From the NCBI GenBank assembly GCA_029582165.1, contig CM055882.1:13098501-13162500 (forward strand): a stretch of 64,000 nt of DNA, read 5' to 3'. A program made the position numbers and the translations under genes. Source of the stretch: Portulaca oleracea (Eukaryota; Streptophyta; Magnoliopsida; Caryophyllales; Portulacaceae). Below are positions 23,850-34,271 of the stretch, piece after piece. The stretch's first letter is position 1. Every line of letters starts with the position of its first letter. Under the pieces are notes generated by a model. That model saw only the letters and a program-made list of their open reading frames with translations. It had not been told where the DNA came from and searched no databases.

Positions 23850-23897
23850 AAATGTTCATACAATGTAAAATATATACAATGATCAAAATGATTAATG

Positions 23898-26256
23898 TCA
23901 CACGGCATCGTCATGATCACTTTCGCTCTCCTCCCAATCGTTGTCATCATCACCCTGATTGTGACCTTGTGTCAATTCCTCGAGGCTATGGAATAGGTAT
24001 TGGCCTCCTGGGATACAACGACAATTTGGAATAGTATGAAATACAATCAAAATGAATTAATTAATTATTGGAACGTGTAAATAATTTAATTTTGTGATTA
24101 TGGAAAAAAAATGCTTACCTGGGTAAGCATATAACGAGTCCTCGGGAGGAACGGTGGGCTGAGGTTGTGGGGTTTGAGAGACGGGGGTCCGGCGAGAAGT
24201 ACTGCGGCGGAGGGGCGGCGGTGGAGGAGGTTGTCCAGTGTATGGCACTTGACTTCCAGAGAAAGATCCAGCGAGGAAAGGGGCTTACCAGCTCTGAGTC
24301 CGGCAAACGAAGCTGTTGTGCCCAGTTACAAACGTTTGTTCGCTTATCCTCATATTTGGCTCTTGGCTGTAGGGGTTTACCGTTAGGACCGGGCAATAGA
24401 TGGAGTTCCGGCCTGTCACATATGTCCGCCACGTCCCTCCTTGCATTTCCATCATCCTTCGTTTTGCCGTCCACCCCCATCACCGTGTTTACGATGTTGT
24501 CCAGAAAGTTCTTCTCAATGTGCATCACATCTAAGTTGTGAGGAACCATGTGATCCTTCCAATAAGGTAACTCCCAAAAGATACTTTGTTTTTTTCAAAT
24601 TATGAGCATTCTTTCTGAATCCCGGGACTACAAAGTCGCCAAGGGTAGTCACCTTGGGGAAGTGCTTCACCTCCTCGTAGATTTCATAACTGTTTTTCCT
24701 ACACGATGGGGCAGTTCTATCTAGGCAAGTGTGCCCCTTTCGAAATGCCTTTCGATTTCTTCTCAAAGCATGCCCCTTAGCAAGAAACTGTCGGTGACAC
24801 TCAAACCACGAGGCTTTCCTCCCATGCTTCAAACGAATTGCTTTCAAACCATCCATGCAAACAGGGCAAGACATGGCACCGTGCGTGCTCCACCCAGAAA
24901 GCATGCCAAGGGCCGGAAAATCATTCACCGTCCACATCAAAGATGCCCTCATGTTAAAATTTTGTCTTTTGGAGATGTCGTATGTTTCAACACCAACCCA
25001 TAAGCGTTGCAGCTCGTCCACCAAGGGTTGGAGGAAGACATCAATTTTATTTTCGGGGTTCTTCGGACCTGGAATAATACACGCGAGGAACATGTACGTT
25101 GTTGTCATGCACAATTCAGGTGCCAAGTTGTAAGGAGTAACTACAACCGGCCATATTGAATAAGACCTCCCTGTCATGTTGAACGGGATAAACTCATCCG
25201 CACACAGGCCCGCCCTTACATTTTGCGATTCCCCCGCAAAGTCTGGATGCACGATGTCGAACATTTTCCATGAGGCGCCGTCCGACGGATGGCAAAGTAC
25301 ACCTTCCTCGCGCTTGTTCTCCGCGTGCCATCTCATATGCCCGACCGTATTCTTCGAGGCATACAGACGCTGCAACCTAGGCGTCAAGGGAAAGTAAAAC
25401 ATTTTCTTGTATGGGACGCCTTTCTTTGTCGTGGTTGACGATTTCTGTGGCTTATACATAGGATGGCTACAAAATTTACATTCAGTGAAATGTGCATCGT
25501 CCTTATAGTAGATCATGCATCCACTAAGGCAACAATCAATTGTTTCATAGCCCATCCCCAACTTCTTAACCTTCTTTTTCAACTCATCGTAGTTTTTAGG
25601 CACTAGGTTCGACTGGGGACAGCTCTCGCTCATCAGTTCCATGATATCGTTCATTGCCTGCTCCGACAAATTGTGCTTCGACTTCTGACTTATCAGCCGA
25701 ACGACAGTGGACAACTTAGTATGAGTCGCACACCCTTCCCACAGAGGCTGTTGAGCAGATTGAAGCATATCATAAAAGTGTTGAGCTCCTGCATCAGGCG
25801 CCTCATTCGCCATGAGCAAATCATTCATCATCTATTCCGTTCTGTCGATGAACGGTGGCTGATTCGGTTCCTCGTTTGTCGGAGGACTACCTGCAGACGG
25901 TTCCCAATCACCTTCCGCATCGTCACCATTGCCATCCTCATCATCATAGTCACCCCATTCTTCACCATGGCTCGTCCAACACCAATATTGTTCCATAAAC
26001 CCTCGCCTATACGAATGTTCTTTAACTTCATCAGGACTAAATCCGCTATTATTCTTGCACTTCACACATGGCACTAATACTTTCCAGTCCTCGGATACTC
26101 ATACGAATTACTCTTTGCAAATTGATCAAACATAGCTACCCCAGCAGCCCATTCAGCCCTGATAATCCCCCTACCCGGTTCAAACCTCTCGTACATCCAA
26201 CGGCGATGTGGGGGCCTGTCCATAATGTACGTGAATCTATTATTCAAGCCCACCAT
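23898..26256 (-). pseudogene. CACTA transposase (tnp2 type), broken
   Basis: Minus-strand transposase gene of the surrounding element. The N-terminal transposase-associated domain starts at 26256 (RRWMYERF...WAAGVAMFDQFAKS), changes frame near 26080 and continues with PCVKCKN and HGEEW. A TAG at 25832-25834 then interrupts the frame before the long tnp2 segment 25831-24590 (motifs GCMIYYKDD, MRWHAE, GLCADEFIPF, DFPALGMLSGW, CPVCM). Another frameshift near 24590-24560 leads to NLDVMHIEKNFLDNIVNT and ends around LPD at 24330-24310, where the rest of tnp2 is missing. A proline-rich segment (24250-24118) in another frame follows. A well-formed intron, GTAAGC donor after 24118 and CCCAG acceptor near 24020, joins it to an acidic C-terminus (DDDNDWEESESDHDDAV) that stops at 23898. 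At least two frameshifts, one stop and a deletion make it non-functional. Confidence 0.85.
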
Positions 26257-26450
26257 GAATTTAATTAATAATAAACATCTATCCGTCTTAGTACTAAAAA
26301 AATAATGATAATAAATTATTTAGTTTGTATCTAAATTCATAATTATAATAGTATACGCTTAATTGTATTATTCAATAACGTACTTGATTAAATAACAACC
26401 TAAATCATCCAAACTCGACCTCCTTTTATGACAACAACAAGTAAGCTATG

Positions 26451-27083
26451 TCAACAAGGAGAGTGTGTTTGTTAACTGTTAATCTATGGCTGAAAAAGAC
26501 TTTCATGAGTCGTACCGACTCTCCTTTATTCGTCTAGTTCCCAAAAAGCAGCGCTATCTCATAAGTGAACTTGCACGAGGTCTATACAGTGCTCTGGGAG
26601 TTAGAAGCGTCTCAGATTTGATACAATGGAGTGTTTCTATTGCGCAGCTTGAGGGGTAGCAAGACAAGGTGGGTTTGAAAGAGAAGCTTATAGTAAAGGG
26701 TCTAACCAGAAATGGTGTTGGATTTTCTTGCATGTAAGATTCATAGGTCCATCAAAGCATTGAATGCACACATTAATATTTTACATTGATGGACATATGA
26801 ATCCTACATATGCAAGAACGACCAACACGATTTCTATATATTAGACCCTTTACAGACCCACCTTGTCTTGCTACCCCTCAAGCTGCGCAATAGAAACACT
26901 CCATTGTATCGAATATGAGACGCTTCTAACTCCAAGAGCACTGTATAGACCTCGTGCAAGTTCACTTATGAGATTGGCGCTGCTTTTTGGGAACCAGACG
27001 AATAAAGGAGAGTCAACACGACTCATGAAAGTCCTTTTCAGCCATAGATTATCAGATCACAACACACACACTCGTTGGACACT
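26451..27083. repeat. Long inverted repeat (hairpin), about 630 bp
   Basis: The left arm (about 26451-26770) and the right arm (about 26785-27083) are near-identical reverse complements. Matching blocks include TAATCTATGGCTGAAAA, TCATAAGTGAACTTGCACG and CTTGAGGGGTAGCAAGAC. The loop is only a few tens of bases or less. Mismatches and small indels are few in the outer two thirds and more frequent near the loop. It lies inside the CACTA element upstream of the transposase gene. No target duplication was found. A transcript of either strand would fold into a dsRNA hairpin. Confidence 0.8.
26486..26659 (+). CDS. 57-residue ORF in the left hairpin arm, unknown
   Basis: ATG at 26486 to TAG at 26657-26659, running towards the loop. 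The product begins MAEKDFHESYRLSFIRLV and continues with a mixed, non-repetitive composition (KKQRYLISELARGLYSALG), unlike the low-complexity frames around it. No family recognised and no membrane segment or signal peptide. The matching frame in the right arm stops after about ten codons (TGA) and is shifted further on, so only the left arm is open. It may be a captured host-gene exon fragment or chance. Confidence 0.25.
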   Translation: MAEKDFHESYRLSFIRLVPKKQRYLISELARGLYSALGVRSVSDLIQWSVSIAQLEG

Positions 27084-28600
27084 AACAGGATCCAAACTCA
27101 ACCACTTTTTATAACATATATATATATATATATATCCTCATTAAGATAATATAAATATAAATTTTCCTACTTACTACTCTAAATTACCATCATAAAACCT
27201 ATTCACTAATTATGTAGCTACTGGTTGTTGAGTACTTACGTAAGTAAATGGATGTACGTGACATAATTATTTACATAGTTTATGTCTTCATTTGGCGTTA
27301 TGAGTAATTAAATTAGCACTTAATTAGGTTGGATTAGCAGCAAATTTCCGCGCGCAACCAACTTTAAAGGCTAACTCACTTACTAATAACAACCAAAATC
27401 ATCCAAACTCAACCTCCTTTTGTGACAACTAATACTTATAAACTACTCGAAATAGTACCGACTTAATCCTCTATATTAACCTAACAATTAACCAATATAC
27501 TTGTTCCATGACGTAGTTTGAAATGCTTTTGAGGCATGCTAAACAACATTTTAAAAGTTGAGAATATATTCTCCAACTTTTCAATTTGTTGATTCACGTC
27601 AAACTACAATGAATTTCATGGAATATGTACTTGGTCACATTACCCTAACCATAAACCCTAACCCATACTAATTACCATAACCCTAAACAAACTATTTATA
27701 ATTAATTATGTAAACGTACGTACACTAAACTATTTTTTCACAAACATTAACTAATATATATATGCATGTTCATAATTTATATATAACCCATATATAATCC
27801 TACAATTAACCAAATTAACAATTTCCAAAAATCATACCAGGGAGCTAATTGTATATTGCTAAATAATTAAATAGTTTAAAATTCCTAAAAACCATCATAA
27901 AATATAACATATTTTTACTCAACCAAAACACATTATAATTTCCCACAAATTTAGGACATACAAAACATTCAAAATTCATATATATTACATATTAACGTTT
28001 ATCATAACGCTCAAAGTTAAACAAATTATACATGCATTAATATATATATTCTTTTGGAACAATAAACATAATAATTCATATTTAAATTTACTTCAAAGCA
28101 TATAAAATTCAACATTATGCTCAACCTAAACATATTTATATATATACTTCTCAACATTATAAATTAAAACTAAAACTAAAACTAAAACATAAACATACAC
28201 ACAATTAATTAAACTCAAACTAAAACATACAAACAATACATTACGAGCCCTATTTTCACAAATAAAATTCGAATACAACATCCAAAATATATTACAATTC
28301 ATACAAATTAACTAAAACTACTCAATTTTTCAACTTATACGCACTCAACTAAATTAGATCTAAAATTATACTCAACAAAAAATAAACAACACTACAAATA
28401 TTCAAAAATTTTCGTTTTTCATCATATTTTAATCAAATTCATACAAATATTCAAACTTTTCACAATAATAAACAAATTATAACAGATCTGAAACAAAAAT
28501 TACCTGTTTTTTTTGTTGAACGCCGGTGTTTCTTCTTCTTCTTCTTCTTCTCGCTTTCTCCTTCTTCTCGACTATGGCGGCGCATATAATGAAACGCAAA
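27084..28600. other. CACTA interior, AT-rich, no gene seen
   Basis: Very AT-rich, with a TA run at about 27117-27136 and repeated AACTAAAAC-like blocks near 28160-28230. The upstream part of the transposase gene would be expected here, but no exon is convincing. Confidence 0.5.
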
Positions 28601-29019
28601 GTATTTTTTTTCCCGTTTTAAACAAAATAGGCATCTGTTTGGGCCTAGAACAGATGCCAAATTTGGCCCAAATTAAATGCCCCGGCAGTCGAGGTCTGCA
28701 ACTAACATCCTGGATTTTACTTTTAATTGTATTCGCCAAAAAGGCATCTCTTTGGACGGGAACAGACGCCGTTCCATTTTTGGCGTCTGTTTCCAGTCCA
28801 AAGAGACGCCAATTTTGCCGTTTAATTAAAAAAAAAAGGAAATTTTACCGGAAACAAACGGAAAAGCGGGGTATTTAAATTACACAACATTAGCGTCTCT
28901 TTACAACAAACAGACGCCGTTTGTTTATTATTTTTTTAAATTCTGTTTATTAGATTTAGCGTCTGATTCTTTAACAGACGCCAAATCACAGACACTTATT
29001 GGCCCCAATTCTACTAGTG
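28601..29019. repeat. CACTA right subterminal repeats
   Basis: Repeats of GGCGTCTGTTT and AAACAGACGCC-type motifs in both orientations, several paired into short hairpins (for example 28765-28812 around GGCGTCTGTTTCC). Family knowledge: subterminal repeats bind the TnpA-type protein and are needed for excision. Confidence 0.75.
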
Positions 29020-29237
29020 ATTAGAAAACTTAACATTATGAGGTAACCTAAATTATTTCCTAGCAACTAGGAAATAAACTATGAGACCAACTTAGGAGAG
29101 TACTTTTGGATACAATTTCCTAACACCTCAATATAATCTTGCTAATGTCAAGCGCGAAGAATTTAAATGTTGGTAATCTTCTTCTATGTACAAAAATGCA
29201 TTAAAAAAATGATTTCAACATACCCAAAAAAATTATA

Positions 29238-29452
29238 TGTTAAGAGTATATTGTTAGTTATGTTAGTTATCTGTTAAGGTTAGTTAGCTAATAAGTTAGT
29301 TAGTCTTTTTCTTTATTTTCTTGATTATACCTTAGTCTATAAATACCAATTATGTATGCTCTTTTATTCATTCATTCAATAATAATACAAATCCTTACAT
29401 TCTATTTCTCTCAATTCTACGTTTCTTCTCTTCATCTCTGAAACTGATAACA
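29238..29452 (+). repeat. Copia 5' LTR
   Basis: 215 bp, TGTTAAGAG to GATAACA. Contains TATAAATA around 29338-29345 as the likely promoter. It differs from the 3' LTR at three positions. Confidence 0.97.
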
Positions 29453-29464
29453 TGGTATCAGAGC
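29453..29464 (+). other. Copia primer binding site (tRNA-iMet)
   Basis: TGGTATCAGAGC immediately after the 5' LTR, complementary to the 3' end of plant initiator methionine tRNA. Confidence 0.95.
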
Positions 29465-29566
29465 TTTGTTGCTCAAATCTCAAATTTTTTTAGTTTTGTC
29501 TGAGACATTCTCGATCCCAGAAGGCTTCTTTTTTTTTTTTTTGGAGTTCTCTTTCTTGCTAGAGCC

Positions 29567-32500
29567 ATGGCAGTACCTGTTGATAATTCAGGTCTTTATG
29601 CTGGCAATTCAAATGATCCTAATCACATTCTATACCTTCATCCATCGGACAATCCCAAAAATGTCCTTGTCAGTGATCTTCTTAATGGAGAAAACTATGA
29701 CCACTGGAGAAAAGCCATAGAGATTGCATTGATTGCAAAGAACAAACTGGGTTTTGTTCTTGGAACTCATTCTAAACCCACTGATGGTCAATATGTTCCA
29801 AAGTGGGAGAGGTGCGACAAGATGGTTCAGTCTTGGTTGATGAATGCAGTTGTCCATGACATTGCACAGAGCATTCTTTTTTCTGCAAATTCCAGAGATG
29901 TCTGGATCCAGTTGGAGCAAAGATTCGGGGAAGCAGATGGAACAAAGATTTTTCGCATACAAAGAGAGTTGATGACTATATCTCAAGGAGGCTCATCTGT
30001 CATCGATTACTTCACAAAGATCAAGAAGCTGTGGGATGACTACAATTGTTTGATTTCCATTCCTAGTTGCACTTGTGGATTGGCATGTCAGAGTCTTCAA
30101 ACTGCCCAAAATCTTATTAAAGATCAACAACTTATGCAGTTTTTAGTTGGTCTTGATGAAAGTTTTCGAGTAACTCGAGGTTACATTCTCATGTTGAAAC
30201 CTTTGCCAAATATTGATCAAGTTTACCAAATGGTGTTACAGGAGGAGAAACAAAGATCTTTGTGTGGGACTCAGTTTAATCCTGCCACATCTGCTTTTAA
30301 TTCCCAAGTTGAAGATTCAGCTTTTGCTTTTCAGCAAAAGAATTTCAGACAGCAAAATTCTAGGCCTTATCAGAATTCCAACACAAATCAGAGAAGTAAT
30401 TCTCAGTTTTCCAATCAATCTTTTCCTGTCAAGAATGACTTGAACAGGTCTTCATCTCAAGATAAGAGATTCTTTTGTGAGTATTGCAAGATCTTTGGTC
30501 ATACCATACAAAGATGCTATAAAATACATGGCTATCCTCCTGGTCACAAATTTTATAAGGGAAATAAGGTGGCAGCCATGGTTCAACCAGAATCAGAAGA
30601 TGCAAATGGTGGTACTATTGCACAGAATCAACACATGAATCAGAATCAGCCTTCTTCGGTTCTCTTTGCTGAACAATATGATCAAATTATGCATATGATT
30701 CAACAGTATCAAGCATCTCAAAGTCAAAATTTAGATGATAGTGGAGCTGTTGGCCTCTTTGATGGAACCAGCTTTGCAGGTACTTCCTATCAATTTAAAA
30801 GCAATAATACTAATTGGATTATTGATAGTGGAGCATCTAATCATGTCACATGTGATATATCTCTTCTACACAATGTTGAATGTCTTGACAAACCATCTTT
30901 CATTGTGATTCCCAATGGTAAGAAGTCTGTGATAGAATATAAAGGTTCTTTAATGCTTCGGCCAGATTTGGTGCTACATAATGTTTTATATGTTCCAGAT
31001 TTTCAGTATAATTTGTTATCTGTTCATAAGCTTGTTCAACAACTTCAAGCTTGTATTATTTTCTTTCCCAATAAATGTATTCTTCAGGGCCTCAGCACAG
31101 GCAAAACTCTCCATCTTGGTGAAGAAAAGAAAGGTTTATATATCTTGAATTCAGCATGCAGCAAGAAGGATTCATGTCTTCAGAAGGACAAGGCCACAAC
31201 ATTTCTTTCCAAAGCAGAAACCTGGCATTTTAGATTAGATCATCTTCCTTTTGAACAAATGAAGTATACTGGTGTTTTGGATTCTTGTAAAGATACTCAG
31301 CATCGAATATGCCAAATTTGTCCTATGGCTAAGTTTCATAGAAAACCTTTTTCTAATAGTAATACTAAATCTGAGAGATGTTTTGAGCTTTTACATGTTG
31401 ATATATGGGGTCCTTGTTCATACAAAACATATGATAGATTTACATATTTTTTGTCAATAGTAGATGATTACTCTAGGTGTACTTGGATTTTTTTGATGAA
31501 TAATAAAGGATCTGCTATGTCTTTGCTAAAGAACTTTGTTATTTTTGTGGAAAAACAGTTCCATTCATCTGTTAAAGCTATCCGTACTGACAATGGTCTA
31601 GAGTTCAAAGACCACAATGCTTTAGAATTTTATGCAGAAAAAGGTATTCTTCATCAGACTACTTGTGTAGAAACAACACACCAGAATGGGATCGTGGAAA
31701 GAAAGCATCAGCATCTTTTACAAGTAGTAAGAGCTTTGTTATTTCAGTCTAAGTTACCAAACAAGTTCTGGGGTGAAGCTTTGCTGACTGCAGTATATCT
31801 AATAAACAGATTACCTACTGCTGTCCTAAGAAATAGAAGTCTATATGAAATTTTATATAATTGCATACCCTCCTATGATCATCTAAAGTCTTTTGGTTGT
31901 TTAGCTTATGCAGCTACATTGAAAAGAAACAGAGATAAGCTGCAACCTCGAGCAAGAGCATGTGTTTTCCTGGGATATCCAGCAGATAAGAAAGCATATA
32001 AACTACTTGACATTTCCAGTCAATAGATTTTTTATTCAAGAGATGTGTCTTTTCATGAAAACATATATCCTTTTCATATGTTGCCTACAAAGTCTGATAT
32101 TCCTTTACCTATTATATCTGAGTTTATTCCTGACACTAATTTTGAAGGAGTGGACATGTCTCAGGAATCTATTGAGCATACATCTACTGACATCAATTAT
32201 AATCACACAGATTGTATTTCTTCTGAGCCTAGTAATTCTTCTCAAGATTTTTCTGATGCAGCACCAGTCCCTAATGTTCTTAATGTTCCTAATGTTCCTA
32301 AGTATAGTAATTCATCTCAGAATTCTCTTCCAATTATTCCTAATGATACTTCTGTTATTTCTGATAATACTGCATCTGACAGACAGTCTCCTGCAAGGAG
32401 ATCTTCTAGACATTCAAAAAGACCACAGTATTTGGCAGATTATCATTGTAATTTAGCAACTGCTGACATTTTCTCTCAAGAATTTTATGCTTTTCAGAAT

Positions 32501-34096
32501 AAATTACAAGAGTATCAAGAGCCGAAGTCATATGAGCAAGCTTCTAAAGATCCAAATTGGGTTCAAGCCATGCAAAAAGAAGTTGATGCTCTAATCAAGA
32601 CAAACACATGGGACCCAGTAGACTTGCCTCTTGGAAAGAAAGCCATCAGTAGTAAGTGGGTCTACAAAGTAAAATTAAAAGCTGATGGTACTCTTGAAAG
32701 GTTCAAAGCTAGGTTAGTCATAAGAGGTTTCACACAACAATATGGAATTGATTATCATGAAGTTTTTTCTCCTGTTGTGAAAATGCATACCATTCGAAGT
32801 GTAATTGCTTTGGCAGCTTCAAAAGGATGGATTCTTTCACAATTAGATGTGAATAATGCATTTCTTCATGGTGATTTAGATGAAGAAGTGTATATGGCGA
32901 TGCCTAAAGGAATTCCAAACCCTTTTAACAAAGTTTGCAGGTTAAGGAAGTCACTGTATGGCCTAAAGCAAGCAAGCAGACAGTGGTTCTCCAAGCTTAG
33001 TCAGACTTTAATCTCTTTGGGATATCAACAATCCAAGAACTATTATTCTCTCTTTATCAATAAATCTTCCACTGACATAACCATTCTTGCTGTCTATGTA
33101 GATGATATTCTTCTCACTGGGTCCAATCAAGCTGAAATATTACACGTGAAGAAGCATCTTGACAGTTTGTTTGGTATTAAAGATCTAGGGAAACTTAACT
33201 ATTTCCTTGGATTAGAAGTATCTCATGTTTCTCAGGGAGTAATTCTATCACAACATAAGTTTACTAAAGAATTGTTAGCTGATTGTGGTTCATTACACCC
33301 TACTTCTGTTGTTACTCCACTGCCTATAAATACAAAGCTAAACCCAGAAGAAGGAGAATTGTTAACTGACCCTTTGTTTTACAGATCTTTGGTAGGAAAG
33401 ATAAATTTCCTCACGCACACAAGGCCTGACTTGAGTTTTGCTGCACAAACTCTAAATCAATTCATGCAAACACCAAGATCAAGCCATCTCAAAGCTCTCA
33501 AACACACCCTCAGATATATTAGAGACACAACTGGCTTTGGCATCTTACTGAAAGGATATAATAAACTCAATATTAAAGCTTTCTCAGATTCTGATTGGGG
33601 AGCTTGTTCTTTCACTCGCAGATCAGTCACTGGTTATCTAATTCTCTTAGGTGATTCACCAATAAGTTGGAAAAGCAAGAAACAAGGAACAGTTTCCAGA
33701 TCTTCCTCAGAGGCAGAATACCGAGCTTTATCACAAACAGCATCAGAAGTCACTTGGTTAGTGAGATTACTGGAGGAATTAGGAATAACATCTCTCAAGC
33801 CTGTCACTCTTTATTGTGATAACCAATCAGCTATCCACATTGGAAGAAATCCGGTGTTCCATGAAAGAACAAAGCATATCGACATTGATTGTTATTTCAC
33901 AAGAGAAAAGGTTCTTGAGGGTCTTCTTCAGCTCACACATGTACCAACTCAAGAACAACTTGCCGATGTGTTAACAAAAATACTCCCATCTTCTCAACAA
34001 AATCACATTTTGGCCAAGCTTGGATTGGTTTCACATACATCCAAGCTTGAGGGGGATGTTAAGAGTATATTGTTAGTTATGTTAGTTATCTGTTAA
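29567..34096 (+). pseudogene. Copia gag-pol polyprotein with one in-frame stop
   Basis: One frame from ATG 29567 to TAA 34094-34096, about 1500 codons, interrupted only by TAG at 32024-32026. Order: Copia-type N-terminal gag (LHPSDNPKNVLVSDLLNGEN), CCHC zinc knuckle near 30474 (CEYCKIFGHTIQRC), aspartic protease DSGAS near 30826, GAG-pre-integrase with CQIC, integrase with its catalytic Asp, Asp and Glu present (HVDIWG, RTDNG, and the GIVERKH region), RT with YVDD at 33095-33106, and RNase H with DSDWG and SSSEAEYRAL. The stop falls between integrase and RT, so without readthrough only gag, protease and integrase would be made. The frame ends 40 bp inside the 3' LTR. Everything else looks intact. 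Confidence 0.95.
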
Positions 34097-34271
34097 GGTT
34101 AGTTAGCTAATCAGTTAGTTAGTCTTTTTCTTTATTTTCTTGATTATACCTTAGTCTATAAATACCAATCATGTATGCTCTCTTATTCATTCATTCAATA
34201 ATAATACAAATCCTTACATTCTATTTCTCTCAATTCTACGTTTCTTCTCTTCATCTCTGAAACTGATAACA
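34057..34271 (+). repeat. Copia 3' LTR
   Basis: 215 bp, three differences from the 5' LTR. Preceded by the polypurine tract at 34043-34056 and followed by TTATA. Confidence 0.97.

Larger units (their letters stand above)
21942..29019 (-). mobile_element. CACTA (En/Spm) transposon, 7078 bp, ATT duplication
   Basis: Both ends read CACTAGTAGAATTGG inwards: the left at 21942 and the right as its reverse complement ending at 29019. ATT lies directly on each side (21939-21941 and 29020-29022), the 3 bp duplication expected of this superfamily. The ends hold many copies of GGCGTCTG or CAGACGCC in both orientations (21967-22245, 22983-23060, 28630-28985), the subterminal sites bound by the element-encoded protein in this family. 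The interior carries a broken tnp2-type transposase gene on the minus strand, a nested TRIM and a large hairpin. It probably cannot move by itself but keeps the ends needed for mobilisation in trans. Confidence 0.93.
21072..29125 (-). repeat. Old LTR split by a MITE and a CACTA element
   Basis: Minus-strand copy of the LTR family seen as a solo LTR at 5204-5809. It starts (minus sense) TGTTAGGAAATTG at 29125, runs to 29020, is interrupted by the CACTA at 21942-29019, resumes at 21941, is interrupted again by the MITE at 21341-21739, and ends near 21072 in GCAAATTTGCTCTAA. Shared blocks with the other copy in matching order (GATTTGGTAAATCTAATTG, GAGGATTCTTTGAGGC, TTGAAAGAGTAGAGATATA) show that the three pieces are one LTR of roughly 565-570 bp. 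Its own duplication was not found because the MITE at 20708 sits at the end. Confidence 0.75.
29238..34271 (+). mobile_element. Ty1/Copia retrotransposon, full length, TTATA duplication
   Basis: LTRs of 215 bp at 29238-29452 and 34057-34271 (TGTTAAGAG...GATAACA) differ at three bases (about 1.4 percent), so the insertion is fairly recent. TTATA flanks both sides (29233-29237 and 34272-34276). The primer site TGGTATCAGAGC follows the 5' LTR directly (29453-29464, initiator Met tRNA), and the polypurine tract AAGCTTGAGGGGGA precedes the 3' LTR (34043-34056). A single reading frame covers all Copia domains in the order gag, protease, integrase, RT, RNase H, broken by one stop. The LTR has CTATAAATA at about 29338, a good TATA box. 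Confidence 0.97.

Noticed and set aside
24167..24541. Plus-strand ORF of 124 codons
   Set aside because: Antisense shadow of the CACTA transposase and its proline-rich C-terminal exon.
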